21,449 nt of DNA from a virus. Under the pieces are notes generated by a model. The model searched no databases. It worked only from the letters and a program-made list of their open reading frames with translations, and was not told the origin of the DNA. Location: IMG/VR virus record IMGVR_UViG_3300008120_001034, positions 1 to 21,449 of that record; one strand, written 5' to 3'. This document shows positions 13,682 to 18,373 of this stretch, piece by piece (the stretch's first letter is position 1; each line of letters opens with the position of its first letter). The translations under genes and the position numbers were made by a program.

Positions 13682-14367
13682 CGGTCGCGGCCCAGGTCCC
13701 CAACGATATGGTGGCGCAGCAGCGAACCGGGCGGTAGGGATCGAGCGAACCGGACCACGGCGGCCGCATCATCCGGCGCGCCGGTTTTGCGGGTGCTATG
13801 CCAAGCCAGGGCCACAGGGCCGCCGGTCCCGTAACATCCCCCGGCCTGGTCCTGGCCGACCAGGCGCGCGGCCTGGCCATGTGCCACAAACACAACTACA
13901 AAATCACGATCACCGCGCGCACACAATGGGCGGCCGCTCCCACAATCGGCGCAGCTGAAATTATCGGAGAGTTCCGCCGGGCACTGCACAAACCGGACCC
14001 CGGCGGCGGTATATGGCCACACGGTCCCGGCCGGGGCAGCGACCACGGCCGGGCGGCCAATGGCCACGGCGGCCAGGGCCTGGTCGATTGTGTCGCAGCT
14101 GGCATTAATCACGGTCTCGCCAGGTGCCGGGGTCGGCAGGGTTTCGGCGGGAAAATGAGAATAGGCCCAGGCCTGGCCACGTGGCGGCACGGCCTGGCGG
14201 ACGGCCGCCAAATAATCAAGGTCGACCAGGTCCGCGCCCTGGTCGCCTTTTGGGTTCAGCGGGCAGCTCTTCGGGCAGGTGGCCAGAGTTTGATGCTGGC
14301 CTGCGCGGTAGGTGACCGCGATCGGGCCGGTTTTACGGTTTGCGCTAATGCGTACGGTTTTCAACAT
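13678..14367 (-). CDS. Cys-rich conserved phage protein, function unknown
   Basis: A 229-residue protein. The N-terminus reads KTVRISANRKTGPIAVTYRAG, then TCPKSCPL (C31, C35). The middle has VINASCDTIDQALAAVAIGRPAVVAAP (C91). The C-terminal part has VQCPAEL (C129) and CADCGSGRPLCARGDRDFVVVFVAHG (C139, C142, C149). The Cys clusters suggest a zinc or iron-sulfur site. The pattern 'RKTGPI-VTY...TCP-SC...CPA...C-C....LCAR..R..VV.F.AHG' recurs in phage and plasmid proteins loosely like the mycobacteriophage gp88 type; that family link is from memory. It has its own promoter and leader (14368-14456), and its stop codon overlaps the -35 of the DUF932 promoter. No terminator is visible between the two genes, so some read-through is likely. 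Confidence 0.75.
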   Translation of the reverse strand: MLKTVRISANRKTGPIAVTYRAGQHQTLATCPKSCPLNPKGDQGADLVDLDYLAAVRQAVPPRGQAWAYSHFPAETLPTPAPGETVINASCDTIDQALAAVAIGRPAVVAAPAGTVWPYTAAGVRFVQCPAELSDNFSCADCGSGRPLCARGDRDFVVVFVAHGQAARLVGQDQAGGCYGTGGPVALAWHSTRKTGAPDDAAAVVRFARSLPPGSLLRHHIVGDLGRDR

Positions 14368-14456
14368 GTCAGCTCTCTTTCTATCTTTCTATTCCAGGTG
14401 TCCGACCTGGCGCGGTGTTTGTGATTCTAACATGTCAACACACAAACATGTCAACA
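14368..14456 (-). promoter_or_regulatory. Promoter and structured leader of the Cys-rich protein gene
   Basis: Minus strand: two direct copies of TGTTGACATGTT (14445-14456 and 14429-14440), -10 TAGAAT (14424-14429), CACAAACACC (14414-14423), the hairpin CCAGGT/ACCTGG (14394-14410) and the purine box AGAAAGATAGAAAGAGAG (14373-14390). The distal TTGACA is 19 bases from the -10, so either spacing is long or the repeats act as operator sites. GTTGACATGTTA also occurs in the promoter at 17768-17779. Confidence 0.65.
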
Positions 14457-14473
14457 CTCAGCGAACAAACACA

Positions 14474-14501
14474 AACAAAAAACCCGGCACGGTGGCCGGG
14501 T
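14474..14501 (-). terminator. Rho-independent terminator
   Basis: On the minus strand ACCCGGC pairs with GCCGGGT around a six-base loop, followed by TTTTTTGTTTG. It lies 20 bases after the stop codon of the 79-residue gene at 14521 and separates that unit from the promoter of the next one. Confidence 0.85.
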
Positions 14502-14520
14502 CAGGTCGGGTCCTGATCGG

Positions 14521-14760
14521 TCAGGCCAGGTCGCGCATATCGCGCAGCTCGTCGGCGATCCGGCGGTACTTTTCGAAAAGCTCCGGGAAAGCTCCCAGGA
14601 TGCGCGCCTGGTTGTCACCGTCCGCGCGGAAATAAGCCAGGGCCAGGGCAGCAGCAAAACCGCCGCCCATGTCTTCCATGGTCTGCGCTGCGCGGTGGTT
14701 CCAGGTCGCGCGCTCTTTAGGCAACATCAGCGCATAAGGCTTGAGGGTTTCGGCGGTCAT
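14521..14760 (-). CDS. Small phage protein, function unknown
   Basis: A 79-residue, mainly helical protein (MTAETLKPYALMLPKERATW, then AAQTMEDMGGGFAAALALAYFRADGDN and a charged C-terminal helix YRRIADELRDMRDLA). I do not recognise a family. The ATG at 14760 overlaps the stop of the preceding gene as ATGA, which fixes the start. It is the last gene of its unit and is followed by a terminator. Confidence 0.7.
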   Translation of the reverse strand: MTAETLKPYALMLPKERATWNHRAAQTMEDMGGGFAAALALAYFRADGDNQARILGAFPELFEKYRRIADELRDMRDLA

Positions 14761-14987
14761 AATTGGGCCCCTTTCATGGCGGCAAGTTCAAGGCGCGCGG
14801 TCTCTGCGCAGCAGTACCAAGCGGTCGGGGAAATCAAAGCGCGCGGGTTGTCTTCGGGCATGCCGTCCGCCAGGACCTGGTCGGCATAGCGGCGGATTGA
14901 TTCCAGCACAAAGGCTTGCATCAGCGGACCGGCCGGGCTAGCCGTCATTAAAAACTGCACTTTCTGCGCGTTTGTTTTGTGTTTCAT
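14757..14987 (-). CDS. Small phage protein, function unknown
   Basis: A 76-residue protein beginning MKHKTNAQKVQFLM and containing LMQAFVLESIRRYADQVL and SPTAWYCCAETARLELAAM, with two adjacent cysteines. I recognise no domain. The ATG at 14987 has GAGGTGG about six bases upstream, overlapping the stop codon of the repeat protein gene at 14998; longer frames to 15050 would intrude into that gene. It is the middle gene of a three-gene unit driven by the promoter at 15391-15471. Confidence 0.7.
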   Translation of the reverse strand: MKHKTNAQKVQFLMTASPAGPLMQAFVLESIRRYADQVLADGMPEDNPRALISPTAWYCCAETARLELAAMKGAQL

Positions 14988-14997
14988 TGTGGCCACC

Positions 14998-15390
14998 TCA
15001 TGCGCGGATTGAAAAACTGTTGTTCTGGAAAAAATCCCGGATCGCTTCATCGATGTCCAGGTTTTCGGTCAGCTTGTCGGAGTCGATCTCGCTGGCCAGG
15101 TCTTCCAGGTCGATGTCTCCGGCTATGTCGCTCAGCTGGCTATCGGTCAGCTCGGCCGCCAGGGTCGAAACGTCAATATGTCCGGCCATCTTTTCCAGCT
15201 GGCTATCGGTCAGCTCTCCGACCAGCTCGGACATGCTCAAATGCTCGACCAGTTTGGAAAGGTCGACATTTTCGGCCACTGCAGCCAGGTCCAGCTGGCC
15301 AGTGACCAGCTCGGCCCGGATCATATCGCGCACCATAGGGCGCAGCTGCTCGGCCAGGTCTTTTACAAGGGCTTCAACAATGTGTTGCAT
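14998..15390 (-). CDS. Acidic protein with about ten-residue helical repeats
   Basis: A 130-residue protein. After a 30-residue helix it becomes a chain of units of about ten residues with the pattern D/S-x-x-x-L-A/V-x-x-L/I: for example VDLSKLVEHL, SMSELVGELT, IDVSTLAAEL and DIDLEDLASE. A larger unit of about 21 residues (ELTDSQL...AGHID / AGDID) is visible twice, and the DNA repeats GCTGGCTATCGGTCAGCT. Such regular acidic units may form a small solenoid or helical bundle that binds another protein or mimics DNA charge; that is inference. It has its own promoter and purine-box leader. Confidence 0.75.
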   Translation of the reverse strand: MQHIVEALVKDLAEQLRPMVRDMIRAELVTGQLDLAAVAENVDLSKLVEHLSMSELVGELTDSQLEKMAGHIDVSTLAAELTDSQLSDIAGDIDLEDLASEIDSDKLTENLDIDEAIRDFFQNNSFSIRA

Positions 15391-15471
15391 GTCTTTCTCG
15401 CTTTCTAGGTTACGGCTCTGCGAAGTGCTCGGCCTGGTTGCATTCTAAATCTACTTTTATCAACTCGTCAA
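15391..15471 (-). promoter_or_regulatory. Promoter and leader of the repeat-protein unit
   Basis: Minus strand: -35 TTGACG (15466-15471), an 18-base spacer, -10 TAGAAT (15442-15447), then GCAACCAGGCC. The purine box AGAAAGCGAGAAAG (15392-15406 region) lies two bases before the ATG. A hairpin is less clear than in the related leaders. It overlaps the 3' end of the small frame at 15410-15628. Confidence 0.6.
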
Positions 15472-15628
15472 CCGTCCCCGCCAAATATTTTTTGGAACAG
15501 CCAAAAACTGAACAAACGGCGCACCATGCTGCCGATGTTAGATTGTTGTCGTTCGCTATCTGGGGTCTTGGGCGGTTGAAGGCGCGCCTGTACAAGGCGC
15601 TGTCGGTCCCGCCTTCGCATGCAGTCAT
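15410..15628 (-). CDS. Possible small Cys-containing protein
   Basis: A 72-residue frame whose ATG overlaps the stop of the DUF2591 gene as ATGA, the same coupling used throughout. It contains AAWCAVCSVFGCSKKYLAG, with three spaced cysteines, then DELIKVDLEC. AAAGG directly abuts the ATG, which is too close for a good ribosome site. Its last 60 bases contain the promoter of the next unit. Coupling supports it, while the poor ribosome site and embedded promoter argue against it. I do not recognise the family. An overlapping frame at 15468-15683 is less likely. Confidence 0.45.
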   Translation of the reverse strand: MTACEGGTDSALYRRAFNRPRPQIANDNNLTSAAWCAVCSVFGCSKKYLAGTVDELIKVDLECNQAEHFAEP

Positions 15629-15939
15629 CCTTTAAGAAGTTCAGCTGGGATTTCCACGGTGTCGCCCAGCTTGCTAACAACATAGCAGCGCATAGCGGCG
15701 ACTAGGGGTGTCGGGCCGTTCTGCATAGCCAGGCCGCAAGGTGCAGGGCATTCTGCTTCCCACAACGAGTCATTAACACAGTGCAGATCAATCCACTCCC
15801 GCTCAATAAGCGGACCGCATTCTTCCCAGCGGGTCGAGTATTCAGGGCAGTTGTCATCAAACCCATTACGCACGGGGAACCCTGTGCACTGTGCCACTGC
15901 CCAATCAAGGGCTGCACCTGTCAAATCGGATGTCCTCAT
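15625..15939 (-). CDS. DUF2591 (NinX-like) phage protein
   Basis: A 104-residue protein matching the DUF2591 family, which includes NinX of lambdoid phages. The N-terminus MRTSDLTGAALDWAVAQCTG, the central YSTRWEECGPLIEREWIDL and the C-terminal GPTPLVAAMRCYVVSKLGD followed by VEIP are characteristic. The family is widespread in phage accessory regions; its role is not established. The ATG at 15939 has GGGAG seven bases upstream and overlaps the stop of the 53-residue gene as ATGA. Length is normal for the family. An upstream extension to 15978 is only the antisense of the preceding gene. Confidence 0.85.
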   Translation of the reverse strand: MRTSDLTGAALDWAVAQCTGFPVRNGFDDNCPEYSTRWEECGPLIEREWIDLHCVNDSLWEAECPAPCGLAMQNGPTPLVAAMRCYVVSKLGDTVEIPAELLKG

Positions 15940-16097
15940 TTGTCGTCTCCCTGCGCCTCGTCTGCGTACATTTCCCAAGTGCTGTAATCCACCTCGTACC
16001 CTTTGCCTTCAGTCACTGCATCAATAGCGGCTTCTTCGCTTTCGGCCTCTACCTCATACACGTAATCGCGGCGCACGGTGACAATAAATTTTTTCAT
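15936..16097 (-). CDS. Small 53-residue phage protein
   Basis: A short gene with a clear beta-beta-alpha look: MKKFIVTVRRDYVYEVEAES, then EEAAIDAVTEG, then YEVDYSTWEMYADEAQGDDK. Small proteins of this type (a strand of the form 'KFIVTV', then a helix 'SEEEAID') are frequent in phages, with no known function. Its stop overlaps the DUF2591 start as ATGA. It opens its own unit, with promoter and purine-box leader at 16098-16172 directly upstream, which together fix the start at 16097. Confidence 0.8.
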   Translation of the reverse strand: MKKFIVTVRRDYVYEVEAESEEAAIDAVTEGKGYEVDYSTWEMYADEAQGDDK

Positions 16098-16172
16098 GTC
16101 TTTCTCTCTTTCTTGGTTGCCTGGGACGTCCAGGTGTTTGTGATCCTAGCACAACTGTCGCATACAAATCAA
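16098..16172 (-). promoter_or_regulatory. Promoter and structured leader of the 53-aa/DUF2591 unit
   Basis: Minus strand: -35 TTGATT (16167-16172), an 18-base spacer, -10 TAGGAT (16143-16148), CACAAACACC (16133-16142) and the hairpin CCTGG/CCAGG (16120-16134). The purine box AGAAAGAGAGAAAG (16099-16113 region) ends two bases before the ATG. The 16 bases at 16133-16148 match the corresponding part of the 14414-14429 promoter with one change. Confidence 0.65.
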
Positions 16173-16588
16173 CTGGCCACTAAAAAATTTCTCAACTCAG
16201 CCCAGCTGATCGCTGTCCAGGGCCACCGGGCCATCGCGGGTGTGTCGATGCCTAGGTTGACTAGGTCAATGGCTTGCTCCCCCGCATACAGTAGCAGTTC
16301 GGACTTCTTCGCGTGTGCGGTCCCGGCCGGTTGATACTGCACCAGGATGTAGGTCGGGCAGCGCAGATCGGCATGCTTAATGTGAAATGCCACCTGGTGC
16401 GGTGACAGGTTAACCTTGCGGCCCCGCTTGACCACCTTAAGCTCGACCATGACAAAGTCGCCATGCGGGAATGCCAGTAGGCAATCCGGTATGCCCAGGT
16501 TGACCCTGGACTCAATTCGGGTGAAATGGCAGTTTGGGAGGTTTTCTTTCAGTCGCTTGTACAGGTTCGCTTCTGGTTTCGCTGCCAT
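16169..16588 (-). CDS. VRR-NUC type PD-(D/E)XK nuclease
   Basis: A 139-residue protein with the VRR-NUC nuclease arrangement. E26 lies in RIESRVNLGIPDCLLAF, with D35 in GIPD. VELKVVKRGRKVNLSPHQVAFH holds the E-x-K (E49, K51) and the conserved Gln (Q65). This fold cuts branched or structured DNA, as in Holliday junction resolvase-like enzymes, and phages may use it to clear branches before packaging or in recombination. The start at 16588 has GAGGAAG about seven bases upstream; it lies inside terS, so the two genes overlap by 77 bases in different frames, and no later Met precedes the catalytic part. All catalytic residues are present. Confidence 0.85.
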   Translation of the reverse strand: MAAKPEANLYKRLKENLPNCHFTRIESRVNLGIPDCLLAFPHGDFVMVELKVVKRGRKVNLSPHQVAFHIKHADLRCPTYILVQYQPAGTAHAKKSELLLYAGEQAIDLVNLGIDTPAMARWPWTAISWAELRNFLVAS

Positions 16589-17186
16589 CGCCTTCTTCCT
16601 CGTCTGGTTCTTCCTCGATCTGCTTGGGCGTCACATCCACGATGGGCCCAGCTGAGCCGGCACCGTACAAGCGCTTGATCTCTTCGAGCTTGCGCTGCAC
16701 CTCTTCTTTGCTCATGCTGTCAATGGTGCCGTGTCGGATTTCCTTGCGGTCGATGTAAATCGTGCCTAAGGCTTGGCCACGTCGATATTCAGCCTGGACG
16801 GCTGCACCGTATGCACCGGCCTGCAATGCCTGGTCGCGAATGACCTGCAGGTCTCGCATGTGCCGCTCAAAGGTTGTGCCGTACTTCTCGCCCAACTCGC
16901 GGCGGCGCTCCTGGATGGCAGCAACGATGTGCGGGCAAATCTCCGGATCGGTCAGCTCACGTGCCCGGTTCTTCGCCCAGGCTTCGCTGTACCCGGCACG
17001 CAAAGCAGCTTCCTTCAAGGTGACGTGGCCATCGCCCGCGCAAAACTCTTCGACAAATTTCCATTCCTGGGGCGTCAGCAGTTTGGGCTTGTGGGGCTTG
17101 ACCGGGGCAGTCACACGGGCTTCGACAACAGCAGGCCTTCCACCCAGGCTTTTGCCGGCCAAAAACTTCTCGTCTTTGCCGGCCAT
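16512..17186 (-). CDS. terS: Terminase small subunit
   Basis: A 224-residue DNA-recognition subunit of the packaging complex, resembling the Terminase_2 family. A basic N-terminus (GRPAVVEARVTAPVKPHKPK) leads to LTPQEWKFVEEFC and a helix-turn-helix at about residues 53-75 (HVTLKEAALRAGYSEAWAKNRA), then ELTDPEICPHIVAAIQERRRELGEKYG. Next is a helical oligomerisation region (ERHMRDLQVIRDQALQAGAYGAAVQAEYRRGQALG) and an acidic tail (EEEPDEEEGDG). The ATG at 17186 overlaps the preceding stop as TGATG and has GGAGG eight bases upstream. Its C-terminal 25 codons overlap the nuclease gene. Unusually, terL lies 5 kb downstream. Confidence 0.85.
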   Translation of the reverse strand: MAGKDEKFLAGKSLGGRPAVVEARVTAPVKPHKPKLLTPQEWKFVEEFCAGDGHVTLKEAALRAGYSEAWAKNRARELTDPEICPHIVAAIQERRRELGEKYGTTFERHMRDLQVIRDQALQAGAYGAAVQAEYRRGQALGTIYIDRKEIRHGTIDSMSKEEVQRKLEEIKRLYGAGSAGPIVDVTPKQIEEEPDEEEGDGSETRSEPVQATERKPPKLPFHPN

Positions 17187-17440
17187 CAGGCAACCCTCCA
17201 CAGTCGCCAGCCTTCGCCGTACCGGCGGCAAGTAAACCTGGTGCCAGGATGCCTGCGCGAATACATGTAGGCGGCACTGCGGAGGTTCTTGATCCAGCCT
17301 TTGTCCAGGATCATGAAACTGTCGCCGACGGCCATGTCAGGGAATGGGTAGCGCTCTCGGGGATCGACGCCACCAGGCAGGGGGATGTTCTTTTCGATGT
17401 TCATGCCCACATTGTGCAACAAATCTACAGCCAACGCCAC
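17186..17440 (-). CDS. Small conserved phage protein (DMxVGDSF / RLWRV type)
   Basis: An 84-residue protein whose core MNIEKNIPLPGG...YPFPDMAVGDSFMI and C-terminus RRHPGTRFTCRRYGEGWRLWRVA fit a small family common in phages, with basic residues in the second half and a final 'RVWRV'-like strand. Its function is unknown; DNA binding is plausible from the charge. The start is ambiguous. A GTG at 17440 has an excellent GGAGG six bases upstream, whereas the ATG at 17404, where relatives usually seem to begin, has none. It is the first gene of the terS operon on the left side of the divergent control region. Confidence 0.7.
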   Translation of the reverse strand: MALAVDLLHNVGMNIEKNIPLPGGVDPRERYPFPDMAVGDSFMILDKGWIKNLRSAAYMYSRRHPGTRFTCRRYGEGWRLWRVA

Positions 17441-17467
17441 CAAGGCCCTCCAGAGGGCAAATTCAAA

Positions 17468-17685
17468 GTTTCCTATAGACTTTTTTAGACCAATGTATGT
17501 TTTTATTTTTTCAAAAAGTCAACCCGCGCGCATTTTATGTGAATTACATCTCTTGACTATGTGTAATTAACCGTGTTCTCATAACTCATTGATTTCATTG
17601 AACTATTACACCATTACATCTATTACACCAAATCTCACAAAAAAAATAAAAAAAACATGATGAGTCAAAAAAAGTCTATACAAAC
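17468..17685. repeat. Long imperfect inverted repeat with outward-facing arms
   Basis: The left arm core TATAGACTTTTTTAGAC (17474-17490) and the right arm core GTCAAAAAAAGTCTATA (17664-17680) are reverse complements with one mismatch. The similarity extends inward through CAT and an A-rich AAAAAATAAAAA block on both sides (left to about 17511, right from about 17641) and outward into AAAC. Read outward, both arms give AAAAAAGTCTATA then NNAAAC, so each could be a promoter or regulator site pointing at the gene it faces. Confidence 0.7.
17543..17629. repeat. ATTACA(C/T)C iterons
   Basis: ATTACATC at 17543-17550, ATTACACC at 17605-17612, ATTACATC at 17613-17620 and ATTACACC at 17622-17629, plus the inverse GTGTAAT at 17561-17567. 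They sit between the inverted-repeat arms. Three of them are nearly contiguous, with 8-9 base spacing. They look like binding sites for a regulator or initiator protein. Confidence 0.5.
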
Positions 17686-17761
17686 CCCAAATCACCGCAA
17701 GGCCCGTGGTCCGCGCACCTTTTACCTAGGGTAAACCCCTATTACAATGCCTCTTGACACA

Positions 17762-17790
17762 TTGACAGTTGACATGTTATAGGGTATAAT
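17762..17790 (+). promoter_or_regulatory. Perfect-consensus sigma70 promoter
   Basis: TTGACA (17762-17767), 17 bases, TATAAT (17785-17790): both hexamers and the spacing match the consensus exactly. Extra TTGACA copies at 17754-17759 and 17769-17774, and one more at 17811-17816, form a direct-repeat cluster. TGTCA (17797-17801 region) and TTGACA (17811-17816) are inverted across the start site. These may be operator sites controlling a very strong early promoter. Confidence 0.85.
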
Positions 17791-17818
17791 GTAGGTGTCA
17801 GCTAGAAAAGTTGACAAC

Positions 17819-17830
17819 TGTTCTTTAACA
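17819..17830 (+). promoter_or_regulatory. boxA-like antitermination element
   Basis: TGTTCTTTAACA in the leader of the plus-strand gene matches the rRNA boxA sequence TGCTCTTTAACA at 11 of 12 positions, and the bases that follow (TTTAG) also resemble rrn leaders. boxA RNA binds NusB-S10 and helps polymerase resist termination. Function here is inferred from the match alone. Confidence 0.5.
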
Positions 17831-17848
17831 TTTAGAAAGTGAGAAAGT

Positions 17849-18097
17849 ATGAGCACACATAATCGTGTCTGGATCGAGCTCGACCCACCCCAGCCTGGCC
17901 ATCCCGAACAGGGCTATGCCCGAGCGGAGGCAGCCACCAGGATGTTGAACAAACTGGGCGTGACCCGTGGTGAGTACTCCGTGGTCTGGTTTGATGAAAG
18001 CAAATGGCGCTATGCCTTTTGCCTGGACTCAGCCGGCACCTTTGTTTTGGCCGATGACCATGGCCAGTGGTTCAATCTTGACAAACTAGCTTCTTGA
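17849..18097 (+). CDS. Lone plus-strand early protein, function unknown
   Basis: An 82-residue protein, the only convincing plus-strand gene. It contains RVWIELDPPQPGHPEQGYARAEAATRMLNKLGV, then GEYSVVWFDESKWRYAFCLDSAGTFVLADDHGQWFNLDKL, suggesting a helix followed by four or five short strands. It has six acidic or aromatic clusters and no membrane segment. I do not recognise a family. The ATG is preceded by AGAAAGTGAGAAAG, the same purine box as in the 13-16 kb units. A perfect promoter 60 bases upstream and a strong terminator just after the stop make it a monocistronic, probably very early and abundant product, such as a host-takeover, anti-defence or regulatory protein (inference). Confidence 0.8.
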   Translation: MSTHNRVWIELDPPQPGHPEQGYARAEAATRMLNKLGVTRGEYSVVWFDESKWRYAFCLDSAGTFVLADDHGQWFNLDKLAS

Positions 18098-18102
18098 CCT
18101 TC

Positions 18103-18135
18103 AACCCCGCCAGCTGGACCCTGGCGGGGTTTTTT
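18103..18135 (+). terminator. Strong Rho-independent terminator
   Basis: AACCCCGCCAG (18103-18113) pairs perfectly with CTGGCGGGGTT (18121-18131) around a seven-base loop, followed by TTTTTA. It starts six bases after the stop of the plus-strand gene and ends at the stop codon of the convergent minus-strand gene at 18134. The hairpin may also stop minus-strand transcripts, although the T tract is on the plus side only. Confidence 0.9.
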
Positions 18136-18373
18136 ATTGCAAGCTCATCCCCAGCGCTTCTTTGTGTTCCCCGGCCAGCATCTTTGCAGCCACTTCCAGG
18201 GGCAGGAGGTCGCCAAACTCAATCTCCGTGACCTCTCCGAACTCTGTCGCCCGTGGGTCTTGAATCACGGGCCCGATGAGGGCGTACTTGACCCCACCGG
18301 CGGTGATGATCACGACCTGGACCATGGGCCGTGACCCGAGGACCTCCAGGATTTCTTTGAGGGCGTTGGTCAT
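18134..18373 (-). CDS. Small phage protein, last gene of the accessory operon
   Basis: A 79-residue protein. MTNALKEILEVLGSRPMVQVVIITAGGVKYALIGPVI suggests a helix followed by a beta hairpin, then an acidic TEFGEVTEIEFGDLLPLEVAAKMLAG. I recognise no family. The ATG at 18373 overlaps the preceding stop as ATGA, with AGGTG five bases upstream. It ends against the bidirectionally placed hairpin at 18103-18135, so it is the last gene of the operon. Confidence 0.75.
   Translation of the reverse strand: MTNALKEILEVLGSRPMVQVVIITAGGVKYALIGPVIQDPRATEFGEVTEIEFGDLLPLEVAAKMLAGEHKEALGMSLQ

Larger units (their letters stand above)
17444..17848. promoter_or_regulatory. AT-rich divergent control region
   Basis: About 400 bases without a gene separate the terS operon (minus) from the 82-residue gene (plus). 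Compared with the GC-rich genes around it, 17460-17690 is very AT-rich. It contains a long imperfect inverted repeat, clustered ATTACA motifs and a perfect-consensus promoter for the plus-strand gene. It is the most likely early control region in the window and could also host a replication origin. Confidence 0.7.

Noticed and set aside
15468-15683. 71-codon minus-strand frame
   Set aside because: Overlaps the DUF2591 gene and its coupled downstream frame in another frame; weak start and no family features.
17751-17790. Promoter using the third TTGACA (17769-17774) as -35
   Set aside because: Only 10 bases separate it from TATAAT; the second copy at 17762-17767 gives the ideal 17.
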